In this document: one piece after another, positions 1-6,534 of the stretch
How the letters are laid out: each line of letters starts with the position of its first letter
Numbering within the stretch: the stretch's first letter is position 1
Assembly: GCA_900769175.1 (NCBI GenBank)
Contig: CAAGFP010000183.1
Span: 1 to 11,952 of the forward strand
DNA from: Lachnospiraceae bacterium
GTDB lineage: Bacteria; Bacillota; Clostridia; Lachnospirales; Lachnospiraceae
Length of the DNA: 11,952 nucleotides
Reading direction: 5' to 3'
The notes under the pieces: generated by a model
What the model was told of the DNA's origin: nothing
Database searches by the model: none
The model's input: the letters and a program-made list of their open reading frames with translations, nothing else
Made by a program: the position numbers and the translations under genes

Positions 1-630
1 AACCAGTATGGTTCCTACTTTGCCGATTAGTTTACAAAGCAAAAGCGAAATGGAACCAAATAATACACCGCCGCCTTTATAGCCTTTATAAAATTGTGAA
101 AACCAATCTTTTTCTTTTCCGATTTCAACAATATCCGGATATGAAATAACATGTGCTAAAATTCCAAATACACTTACTAGCAGTGCAATGGCAGTAATTT
201 TGATATATACTTTTTTGTTATTTCGGTTCGATATACCCAATGCCACGCAGATAAATGTGAGTACCGGAGCAATATAAGCGGTAATACCCATAACACCTAA
301 CATAAATAAACGGATATAATCACCAAGATTTAAATGTTCCGGATCTTTGGAACTGATTACCTTAATGGTACATAAAAACAGAAAAATCACCAATGCAATC
401 ATACCGATTACTATCAATTCATCTGTTATGGAATATTCACTTTCTTCCCGAGCAGATGACTGACTCTTTTGTGATGTATGGGTTCTGTTATTCGTATTGC
501 TTTTCTTTCCGGTGGAATTGCTTCTTGCCGAAGAAGACCGGCTTGTGCTTCTGCTTTGTGTATTTCCGGTACTTCTGCTTCCGGAACTTTGGGTTCTGTT
601 CCGGTTATTGGTCTGACCGGTTCCAGCCAT
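1..630 (-). CDS. ftsK: DNA translocase FtsK/SpoIIIE, N-terminal membrane part (cut by window edge)
   Basis: The frame is open from ATG at 630 to base 1, giving the first 210 residues; the stop lies beyond the left edge. Residues 1 to about 62 are a low-complexity Ser/Thr/Asn/Arg-rich cytoplasmic tail. Hydrophobic segments follow at about 72-89, 106-131, 143-162 and 188-210. The stretch GGGVLFGS...LCKLIGKVGT (about 187-206) is typical of the last part of the FtsK/SpoIIIE membrane domain. The P-loop motor and gamma domains must lie outside the window. The family forms septal hexamers that pump chromosomal DNA during division or sporulation. The start has a strong site (AAAGGGGG at 640-647, 9 nt before the ATG). 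tepA directly upstream matches the Bacillus arrangement, which supports the call. Whether it acts in vegetative division, in sporulation or in both cannot be told from this part. Confidence 0.86.
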   Translation of the reverse strand, partial: MAGTGQTNNRNRTQSSGSRSTGNTQSRSTSRSSSARSNSTGKKSNTNNRTHTSQKSQSSAREESEYSITDELIVIGMIALVIFLFLCTIKVISSKDPEHLNLGDYIRLFMLGVMGITAYIAPVLTFICVALGISNRNNKKVYIKITAIALLVSVFGILAHVISYPDIVEIGKEKDWFSQFYKGYKGGGVLFGSISLLLCKLIGKVGTILV

Positions 631-679
631 TTTAAAAAGCCCCCTTTATAATTCAAAAAATGATAAACTACCGAATGAT

Positions 680-688
680 ATTATATCA
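680..688 (-). promoter_or_regulatory. Putative extended -10 promoter of ftsK
   Basis: On the minus strand TGATATAAT (688 to 680) is a perfect extended -10 element (TGn-TATAAT). No good -35 sits 16-18 bp upstream, which extended -10 promoters tolerate. Transcription would start near 673, leaving a leader of about 40 nt that holds the Shine-Dalgarno site. The spacer carries a small inverted repeat (ACGAAA...TTTCGT). Confidence 0.5.
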
Positions 689-714
689 CGAAAAAATTAT
701 TTCGTATAGTAAAA

Positions 715-760
715 CTTCAAAATATAGTGTTTTTTTAAAAAATATCTCGACATATAGTGT
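715..760 (-). promoter_or_regulatory. Two NrdR-like direct repeats upstream of ftsK
   Basis: The 9-mer ACACTATAT occurs twice on the minus strand, starting at 760 and at 730, exactly 30 bp apart. Each copy opens a 16-mer (760-745 and 730-715) that matches 13 of 16 positions of the NrdR box as I recall it (ACACWATATATWGWGT), with the second half degenerate. NrdR boxes usually occur as tandem pairs about three helical turns apart. The pair lies just upstream of the extended -10 element. It could instead be a chance AT-rich repeat or a site for another regulator. Confidence 0.35.
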
Positions 761-807
761 AAAATATCCCAAATCCAATCAAAATCACACTCTGTATTCT
801 CTTTTGT

Positions 808-1458
808 TTATCTGTGATTCATCAATTTCCTGAGTTTTTTGATTGCATCACGGATTCCTCCGACTTCATTAATAAGGCCTGCTTCTACAGCTTCCGCTCC
901 GGTCAGAATACTTCCGATGTCTTTTGTTAAAATATCTGTATTGGTAATAAATTTAGACAATTTGTTTTCTTTTATTTTACTGTGAGAACAAATAAAAGAG
1001 TTAATTCTGTTTTGCATCTGGTTCATATAAGTAAAAGTCTGACGACTGCCGATTACGGTACCACTCATACGGACCGGATGGATAACCATGGTTCCGGTAG
1101 GAACAATATAAGAATATTCTGCACTTACTGCAATCGGTACACCAATGGAATGACTGCCACCCAAAACAAGTGAAACGGTCGGTTTCTTCATGGATGCGAT
1201 CATTTCTGCGATTGCAAGTCCGGCTTCCACATCGCCACCCATCGTATGAATGAGAATTAAAATCCCTTTTACACTCTCATCTATTTCAAGTTCAGCAAGC
1301 TTGGGAAGGATATGCTCATATTTGGTTGCTTTTGTCGAACTTCCAACCGTATCATGACCCTCTATTTCACCGATAACGGATAAAATATAGATTCCTTCCT
1401 CTTTATCCTGACTTGCACCAAATTCTATTAAATTTTCATGATCTGAATTCTCTTTCAT
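808..1458 (-). CDS. tepA: ClpP-class serine protease, TepA (YmfB) family
   Basis: A 216-residue protein of the ClpP/crotonase fold. The nucleophile should be Ser104 in GGSHSIG (100-106), with His127 in MVIHPVR. The third catalytic residue is less clear; Asp175 and Asp180 are candidates just before LTGAEAVEAGL, the usual C-terminal ClpP-like motif. HTMGGDVEAG (71-80) is the oxyanion and strand region. The family is cytoplasmic, has no ATPase partner gene beside it, and is described in Bacillus as translocation-enhancing protein. No signal peptide is visible. The ATG at 1458 has AAAGGA about 10 nt upstream. The gene precedes ftsK by 177 bp, the neighbour order known from Bacillus (tepA-spoIIIE), but a terminator lies upstream of tepA and a separate promoter lies downstream, so the two may be transcribed independently. 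I saw no convincing tepA promoter in 1459-1554. Confidence 0.85.
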   Translation of the reverse strand: MKENSDHENLIEFGASQDKEEGIYILSVIGEIEGHDTVGSSTKATKYEHILPKLAELEIDESVKGILILIHTMGGDVEAGLAIAEMIASMKKPTVSLVLGGSHSIGVPIAVSAEYSYIVPTGTMVIHPVRMSGTVIGSRQTFTYMNQMQNRINSFICSHSKIKENKLSKFITNTDILTKDIGSILTGAEAVEAGLINEVGGIRDAIKKLRKLMNHR

Positions 1459-1512
1459 CCCTTCAAATCCTTTCTTTCAGTTTTTTGCGCGAGTGCACAT
1501 TCTGCCGAAGCG

Positions 1513-1560
1513 TTTTTTATGCAATAAAAAATTCGAAGGAATTTCCTATTGCATAAAAAA
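1513..1560 (-). repeat. Long inverted repeat forming a 22-bp RNA hairpin upstream of tepA
   Basis: Arms TTTTTTATGCAATA (complement of 1547-1560) and TATTGCATAAAAAA (complement of 1513-1526) pair perfectly over 14 bp. In minus-strand RNA two G-U wobbles and an inner AAATTC/GAATTT stem continue the helix to about 22 bp, closed by a CUUC loop. In DNA or plus-strand RNA the two wobble positions become mismatches, so the structure favours the minus-strand transcript. It is not followed by a T run, so it is not itself a terminator for tepA-direction transcription. Its first arm contains the T tract of the terminator before it. Confidence 0.7.
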
Positions 1561-1586
1561 ATCGAGCAGGAATTCCCTACTCGATT
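1555..1586 (-). terminator. Rho-independent terminator after the yebC-metY-GT2-GT-C block
   Basis: Minus-strand RNA AAUCGAGUAGG (1586-1576) pairs with CCUGCUCGAUU (1570-1560) over 11 bp with one G-U wobble and a 5-nt loop. Seven T's follow directly (1561-1555). This is a textbook intrinsic terminator about 100 nt after the stop of the GT-C gene. Confidence 0.85.
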
Positions 1587-1684
1587 ATTATCTGATAAAT
1601 ATTTATTTTTATACCTGCCAAAATCAAAGAGTATTTCCATGCATTCTTTCACATAAGCCGGAACAGTCCGTAATTATTTGTGAA

Positions 1685-3352
1685 TTAAATATCATAATAC
1701 TCTTTGCCGCGAATATCTTTTAAATCATAATCCATCTCATTTGCTTTCGGAACATAGTCATAATTCATTTCCTTCGGAACATGAGGCTTCGGTCCAGGAA
1801 GCGGATTTTTAAGCATACGCGGACGTGCAAAGCTTTGAGGCGGTTCCGGTAATTTCTTCTCAACCGGCGTTGCTTTTGCTTCTGAATTTGTATTCGTATT
1901 ACTTTGCTCCTTTAAATTACTGTCAGGTTTTGTGTAAGCTCGAAGCACAGGAACGGAATCTTCGTTTGAGCGATCCGGATAGGAATTCACACCGGAATTT
2001 CTTTTATTTGAACCATTTTGCATATTTACAGTGTTTTTGTCCACTCTTTGCTTCGAAACAGCGTCCGTTTTGTTTAATTCAGCCTGTTTTTCTTCTAAAA
2101 ATGCCTGAATATTGGTAACACCGATTGCAGATACAGCAATCCAGCAAAAACTAATTAATGCCTGATAATCTCCGGTATTCAGACTTAAAAATTTAAAAAT
2201 AACACAGAACACAATGAGCATCACATAAGGAAATGCTTTATCCTGTTTACTTTTCATAAAGGTTACAAACCACGAACCGGAAAGAACATATAATATAAGC
2301 ACATCATAAAAACCGTAATGCGGACATAATAAAGTCAGATTGAATCCGTTAAGGGGTATAAAATTTGCGGCAAATGCAGACAAAGTGTCCGTAAAAGACA
2401 TTTTATCCATAAAAGACTGAAGAAATACAAACCCCAAAAAAGATAACACACATCCGGATGCATAAATCACAATCTGCAAAAGTGGTTTTTCAAGACCAAA
2501 TTGCGCATCCTTTTTTCTTAATAGAATAAGTGAAAGAACCGCAATGAATATAAAAACCAAACCAATAATGTCAAGATACACAATCAATCCGGAAAACAAA
2601 CCAAATGAAAGATATGACAATATGTAACCCGGCACATTGAATGCTTTGTCTGACCGGTTTTCATTCGATGGAAGTAAAAGACTTAAAAAAAACAGTCCGG
2701 TGCATATCAAAAATGTCAAAATACAATCAGGAGTCAGATAAGTAACGCCCATAAAACTTCCGGGCAAAAAACAATACAATAACAGAGCCACCCAGGCAAC
2801 TACTTTATTTAATAAATTCTTTAATGAAAAGAATAAAAAGAACATTGTAGCAAACTGGATAATAAGCTGAAGAATCAGTCCGGCAAAGAACTTATTCCCG
2901 ATAAATTGAAAAATAAAATGAAGAATTTCAATATAAATTCTTCCAAGATTTGTTACATTGGGCAAATCTGAAAACAGCATCGCATTACTTGCGACATCAT
3001 AATAGGATGTATCTCCGCGAAACCCGTTATAGCTTGCAACCAAGGTCACAATCCGGATAGAAAGTCCAATCACGCAAAAGATTGCAAAAAATAAACCGGT
3101 CGGAACCGCTTTGATGGAATCTTCCGAGGTTTTCAATTTACTTCTTAAATATTTACAATATACATATAAAAGAACCGTTACAAGAACGGACCCTGCAAGA
3201 AATATACCGTAATAGATCCCCAAAGACGGAATATAATCCAATATTGTCTGACCCTGAATGTTACTCAGTGCGGAAAACCCTACACAGGCAAACAATATTA
3301 CAGAAAACAACCCCCATACCAGATAATTTAACCACGTCTTTTTTATTTTCAT
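1685..3352 (-). CDS. Multi-spanning GT-C-like glycosyltransferase with long disordered C-terminal tail
   Basis: A 555-residue integral membrane protein. Residues 7-415 hold about 11-13 hydrophobic segments (for example 7-29, 45-66, 83-105, 155-176, 208-226, 291-312, 345-365, 372-390, 396-415). After the third segment comes a predicted outside loop with GDTSYYD (113-119). An acidic residue in the first large outside loop is the hallmark of GT-C enzymes of the PMT/ArnT/GT39 type, so Asp114 is the best catalytic candidate. Residues 416-555 form a hydrophilic, Asn/Ser/Pro-rich cytoplasmic tail ending in Tyr/Asp-rich repeats (MNYDY, MDYD, EYYDI). The GT2 gene 45 bp upstream fits a model in which that enzyme makes a polyprenyl-phosphate sugar and this one transfers the sugar outside the membrane, as in Bacillus CsbB-YfhO. 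The acceptor is unknown. GGGGGTT lies just before the ATG. Membrane protein: certain. GT-C activity: inferred. Confidence 0.68.
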   Translation of the reverse strand: MKIKKTWLNYLVWGLFSVILFACVGFSALSNIQGQTILDYIPSLGIYYGIFLAGSVLVTVLLYVYCKYLRSKLKTSEDSIKAVPTGLFFAIFCVIGLSIRIVTLVASYNGFRGDTSYYDVASNAMLFSDLPNVTNLGRIYIEILHFIFQFIGNKFFAGLILQLIIQFATMFFLFFSLKNLLNKVVAWVALLLYCFLPGSFMGVTYLTPDCILTFLICTGLFFLSLLLPSNENRSDKAFNVPGYILSYLSFGLFSGLIVYLDIIGLVFIFIAVLSLILLRKKDAQFGLEKPLLQIVIYASGCVLSFLGFVFLQSFMDKMSFTDTLSAFAANFIPLNGFNLTLLCPHYGFYDVLILYVLSGSWFVTFMKSKQDKAFPYVMLIVFCVIFKFLSLNTGDYQALISFCWIAVSAIGVTNIQAFLEEKQAELNKTDAVSKQRVDKNTVNMQNGSNKRNSGVNSYPDRSNEDSVPVLRAYTKPDSNLKEQSNTNTNSEAKATPVEKKLPEPPQSFARPRMLKNPLPGPKPHVPKEMNYDYVPKANEMDYDLKDIRGKEYYDI

Positions 3353-3397
3353 CCTAACCCCCGAATGATATAAATGAAGCTGTATTTTATCAAATAT

Positions 3398-4369
3398 TTA
3401 TTTTTCTTCCTTATCTTTCTTTTCACTGTTTCCAAGAAAAGTTTCAATGTTATAGCGAGGACGCTGTTTAACCTCAACATAAATTTTGCCGATATACTGA
3501 CCAATCAGACCAATGGAAAGCAGCTGAACACCACCCAGAAACCAGATTGACAACATAAGCGATGACCATCCCGGTTCCACATGCCAGAAAATGTAAGAAA
3601 CCAAAACATATACAAAAGCCAGAAATGACAAAAACAGAATCACTCCCCCTGCTGTTGTAACAAGGCTGATTGGTTTAATACTAAATGAAGTAATTCCTTC
3701 AACCGCCAATGCAATCATTTTCCTTAACGGATATTTGGAAACGCCTGCCACGCGTGCTTTTCTCTCATAATATACACAGTCTGTTTTGTAACCGATCAAA
3801 GGAACGATTCCGCGTAAAAACAGATTTTTTTCCTTAAATTCACTGAAATGCTTCACAGCTCTTTGAGACATTAACCGGAAATCGGCATGATTATATACTG
3901 TTTTTACCCCCATCAAAGACATGAAACGATAAAATGCCTGTGCTGTGGTACGTTTAAAAAAGGTATCCGTCTTTCTGGAATTACGTACCCCATAAACAAT
4001 ATCACAACCGGAATTATATTTCTCAATCATTTCATCAAAAACATCAATATCATCCTGTAAGTCTGCATCAATTGAAATTGTAACATCACAATCATCCATT
4101 GCGGTCAATAGGCCTGCTGTCAATGCAAACTGATGTCCGACATTGCCGGCAAGTTTCAGTCCGTAAACAGAATCATATTTTTCATGCTCTGCTTCTATCA
4201 ATTCCCAGGTCTTGTCCCTGCTTCCGTCATCAACAAACAGAATATAGCTGTCTTTCGTAACTAAATTTAATTCATTCAGACTTTTCAATTTATTGCGAAG
4301 GGTTTCAGAAGAAATCAAAAGCATTTCTTCTTCGTTATAGCAAGGTACAACAATTGCTAGTTTTACCAT
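3398..4369 (-). CDS. Polyprenyl-phosphate glycosyltransferase, GT2 family (GtrB/DPM1 type)
   Basis: A 323-residue protein with a cytoplasmic GT2 domain (about 3-225) and two C-terminal membrane helices (about 236-259 and 268-291). Visible motifs are VVPCYNEE (7-14), DDGSRD (47-52) for the nucleotide sugar, DADLQDD (101-107) for metal and acceptor binding, and the family block around RKARVAGVSKYPLRKM (203-218). The C-terminal IGQYIGKIYVEVKQRPRY is typical of GtrB/YfdH and CsbB proteins. These enzymes move a sugar, often glucose or GlcNAc, from UDP to undecaprenyl phosphate on the inner membrane face; the sugar cannot be told from sequence. AGAGGTT sits 7 nt before the ATG. It begins 15 bp after metY and precedes the GT-C-like gene, the probable user of its product. 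No GtrA-type flippase gene is present in the window. Confidence 0.88.
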   Translation of the reverse strand: MVKLAIVVPCYNEEEMLLISSETLRNKLKSLNELNLVTKDSYILFVDDGSRDKTWELIEAEHEKYDSVYGLKLAGNVGHQFALTAGLLTAMDDCDVTISIDADLQDDIDVFDEMIEKYNSGCDIVYGVRNSRKTDTFFKRTTAQAFYRFMSLMGVKTVYNHADFRLMSQRAVKHFSEFKEKNLFLRGIVPLIGYKTDCVYYERKARVAGVSKYPLRKMIALAVEGITSFSIKPISLVTTAGGVILFLSFLAFVYVLVSYIFWHVEPGWSSLMLSIWFLGGVQLLSIGLIGQYIGKIYVEVKQRPRYNIETFLGNSEKKDKEEK

Positions 4370-4384
4370 TTTATAACCTCTAAT

Positions 4385-5662
4385 CTATGAATTTAATGCC
4401 TGCTGTAAATCTGCAATAATGTCATCCGCATTTTCGATACCGACCGAAAAGCGAATCAAATCAGGCTGTACACCTGCAGCAACAAGCTGTTCATCCGTCA
4501 TTTGGCGATGTGTATGACTGGCAGGATGTAATACACAGGATCTGGCATCTGCAACATGTGTCACAATCGCAACCAGTTTCAGACGATCCATGAAAGCAAC
4601 GGAGGCGTCTCTGCCGCCCTTTAATCCAAACGTTAACACACCGCATGTTCCGTCGGGCATATATTTCTTTGCCCGGTCATAGTATTCATTTCCTTCAAGT
4701 CCCGGATAATTAACCCATGCGACTTTTTCATTATTTTGAAGCCACTTTGCAATCTTTAATGCATTTTCACAATGTCTCTGAACGCGCAAATGAAGCGTTT
4801 CAAGTCCTAAATTCAGATAAAATGCATTCTGCGGAGACTGAATGGAACCTAAATCTCTCATCAAAGTAACCGTTGCTTTTGTGATATAAGCACCTTTTCC
4901 AAAACGCTCTGTATACGTCACGCCATGATAGGATTCATCGGGCTTGCATAATCCGGGGAAGCGTTCCGGATATTTCGTCCAGTCGAAATTACCGGAATCA
5001 ACAATTGCTCCGCCAACACTTACTGCATGTCCGTCCATATATTTCGTGGTGGAATGAGTGATAATGTCTACGCCAAACTCAAACGGTCTGCAGTTAATCG
5101 GAGTCGGAAATGTATTGTCAACAATAACCGGAATACCGAATTCATGTGCAATTCGAACAAATTTATCGAAATCCAATACAGCCAGGGAAGGATTTGAAAT
5201 TGATTCCGCAACAATACATTTCGTATTCTCTTTGAAACATTTCTTTAAATCCTCTTCTGAAATTTCGGGATCGATTACTGTAGTTTCAATTCCCATTCTT
5301 TTAACGGTTGTTGTTAACAAATTAAATGTACCGCCGTACAAAGCGGATGAAATAATAATATGATCTCCGGCTCCTGCGATATTAAATACAGCATAGAAAT
5401 TTGCCGCCTGTCCGGAAGAAGTAAGCATTGCAGCGCATCCGCCTTCCAGCTCACAAATCTTTTTGGCAACATAATCGTTGGTCGGATTCTGTAATCTTGT
5501 ATAAAAATATCCTTCTGCTTCGAGGTCAAACAACGCCCCCATCTGGGCAGAAGATTCATATTTAAATGTTGTGCTCTGATAAATCGGAAGTACTCTTGGC
5601 TCTCCGTTTTCCGGTTTCCATCCCGATTGTACACATATGGTTTCGCGATTCATTTGACTCAT
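4385..5662 (-). CDS. metY: O-acetylhomoserine sulfhydrylase (O-acetylhomoserine aminocarboxypropyltransferase), MetY type
   Basis: A PLP enzyme of the Cys/Met metabolism family, 425 residues, that makes homocysteine from O-acetylhomoserine and sulfide. PLP is expected on Lys207 in THSTTK (202-207), with Asp182 in VDNTF holding the pyridine nitrogen, Tyr109 in ALYGG stacking on the ring and YTRLQNPT (54-61) binding phosphate from the partner subunit. The length and the long insert between the PLP lysine and the C-terminal lobe (about 220-265, with FPGLCKPDESYHG) fit MetY rather than the shorter MetB/MetC (about 380-390). I chose ATG at 5662 because AAGGGG (5670-5675) is 7 nt upstream; an in-frame TTG at 5668 would leave one base of spacing. 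It lies 14 bp after yebC, so it has no leader of its own for a SAM riboswitch or T-box. Confidence 0.92.
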   Translation of the reverse strand: MSQMNRETICVQSGWKPENGEPRVLPIYQSTTFKYESSAQMGALFDLEAEGYFYTRLQNPTNDYVAKKICELEGGCAAMLTSSGQAANFYAVFNIAGAGDHIIISSALYGGTFNLLTTTVKRMGIETTVIDPEISEEDLKKCFKENTKCIVAESISNPSLAVLDFDKFVRIAHEFGIPVIVDNTFPTPINCRPFEFGVDIITHSTTKYMDGHAVSVGGAIVDSGNFDWTKYPERFPGLCKPDESYHGVTYTERFGKGAYITKATVTLMRDLGSIQSPQNAFYLNLGLETLHLRVQRHCENALKIAKWLQNNEKVAWVNYPGLEGNEYYDRAKKYMPDGTCGVLTFGLKGGRDASVAFMDRLKLVAIVTHVADARSCVLHPASHTHRQMTDEQLVAAGVQPDLIRFSVGIENADDIIADLQQALNS

Positions 5663-5669
5663 TTCCAAT

Positions 5670-5678
5670 CCCCTTTTT
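5670..5678 (-). promoter_or_regulatory. Shine-Dalgarno site that decides the metY start
   Basis: Minus-strand AAAAAGGGG (5678 to 5670) overlaps the yebC stop codon and stands 7 nt from ATG at 5662. The in-frame TTG at 5668 is one base away and cannot use it. Confidence 0.75.
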
Positions 5679-6405
5679 ATTCATCCCAGTTTGTATAAAC
5701 GTTTTGTACATCATCATCTTCATCTAACAAATCAAGTGTTCTCTGAAGCATTTTCACTGCATTTTCATCCTCTAATGCAACATAATTCTGGGGAAGCATG
5801 GTTACTTCTGAACTTGCCATGGGGATTTTCTGCTCTTCTAATGCTTTGGAAACATCTAAAAGAGAATCCGGATCCGTAATAATCTCAAAACTGTCATCTT
5901 CTTCGGAGAAATCAGATGCACCTGCGTCTAAGGCAATCATCATCAGTTCATCCGGATCCATATCACATTCTTCTTTATCAATGATAATCTGTCCGACCTT
6001 ATCAAACATATAAGATACACACCCCTGGGTACCGATGTTTCCGTTTCCCTTGGTAAATGCACTTCTTACATTTGCAGCGGTTCTGTTTTTATTATCAGTA
6101 AGCGCCTCTACAATAATTGCAATTCCGTTCGGACCATATCCTTCATAGGTTACCTGTTCATATACGACATTACTGCCTTCTCCGGCTGCTTTTTTAATTC
6201 CTCTCTCAATTGTATCATTCGGCATGTTATTTGCTTTTGCTTTCGCGATTACGGTTGCAAGCTTATAGTTATTGGAAGGATCGGAACCGCCTTCTTTTAC
6301 TGCAACTGCAATTTCACGACCGATAATTGTAAAAATTTTACCCTTTGCGGCATCATTTTTCTCTTTTTTGTGCTTAATATTAGCAAATTTTGAATGTCCT
6401 GACAT
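5677..6405 (-). CDS. yebC: YebC/PmpR/TACO1 family protein
   Basis: A 242-residue protein, the usual family length. It opens with MSGHSKFANIKHKK, the family signature (usually with Trp instead of Phe7). Later blocks also match: NMPNDTIERGIKKAAG (about 60-75), EGYGPNGIAIIVEALTDNKNRT (88-109, split here by description only), and GCVSYMFDKVG. The C-terminus is acidic. YebC proteins were long annotated as DNA-binding regulators; work on the mitochondrial homologue TACO1 and on bacterial YebC points to a role at the ribosome, relieving stalls such as those at proline runs. CGGAGG lies 7 nt before the ATG. It is the first gene of a tight block with metY 14 bp downstream; functional linkage to metY is not evident. 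Confidence 0.93.
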   Translation of the reverse strand: MSGHSKFANIKHKKEKNDAAKGKIFTIIGREIAVAVKEGGSDPSNNYKLATVIAKAKANNMPNDTIERGIKKAAGEGSNVVYEQVTYEGYGPNGIAIIVEALTDNKNRTAANVRSAFTKGNGNIGTQGCVSYMFDKVGQIIIDKEECDMDPDELMMIALDAGASDFSEEDDSFEIITDPDSLLDVSKALEEQKIPMASSEVTMLPQNYVALEDENAVKMLQRTLDLLDEDDDVQNVYTNWDE

Positions 6406-6481
6406 AAAAGCCTCCGTTTTCTTTTGATATATTTCATTGTTTTATTTCATTTCAGTTTCTGCCGGTGTTAAGTTATACCCG

Positions 6482-6510
6482 ATAATAATTCTGAAACGAA
6501 AAAAATTTAA
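6482..6510 (-). promoter_or_regulatory. Weak candidate sigma-A promoter for yebC
   Basis: In the 129-bp gap upstream of yebC, minus-strand TTAAAT (6510-6505) and TATTAT (6487-6482) are separated by 17 bp. The -10 matches 5 of 6 and the -35 only 3 of 6. Nothing else in 6406-6534 looks like a promoter, and I saw no good terminator there for the CNNM gene. Confidence 0.3.
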
Positions 6511-6534
6511 TCCCTATTCTTTAATATAACATTT

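Noticed and set aside
393..635. 80-residue plus-strand open frame opposite ftsK
   Set aside because: Antisense shadow of the low-complexity ftsK region, rich in Phe and Cys, with no start signals or neighbours on that strand.
426..656. 76-residue minus-strand open frame overlapping the start of ftsK
   Set aside because: It is a frame-shifted shadow of the ftsK N-terminus, has no ribosome site, and the ftsK frame carries membrane segments and a family motif.
671..681. 11-bp sequence shared with 3361-3371 (both CCGAATGATAT on the plus strand)
   Set aside because: One sits in the ftsK leader and the other before the GT-C gene, but the flanks do not match and AT-rich 11-mers recur by chance at this scale.
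741..757. Spo0A-like box (TGTCGAG) in the ftsK upstream gap
   Set aside because: One mismatch to a 7-base consensus is expected by chance in a gap of this size; no second site was seen.
1455..1652. 65-residue minus-strand open frame in the tepA upstream gap
   Set aside because: It runs straight through the terminator and the long hairpin and overlaps the tepA start; its composition is not protein-like.
5663..5676. SAM riboswitch or T-box control of metY
   Set aside because: The gap to yebC is only 14 bp, and the 129-bp gap before yebC shows no riboswitch-like structure.
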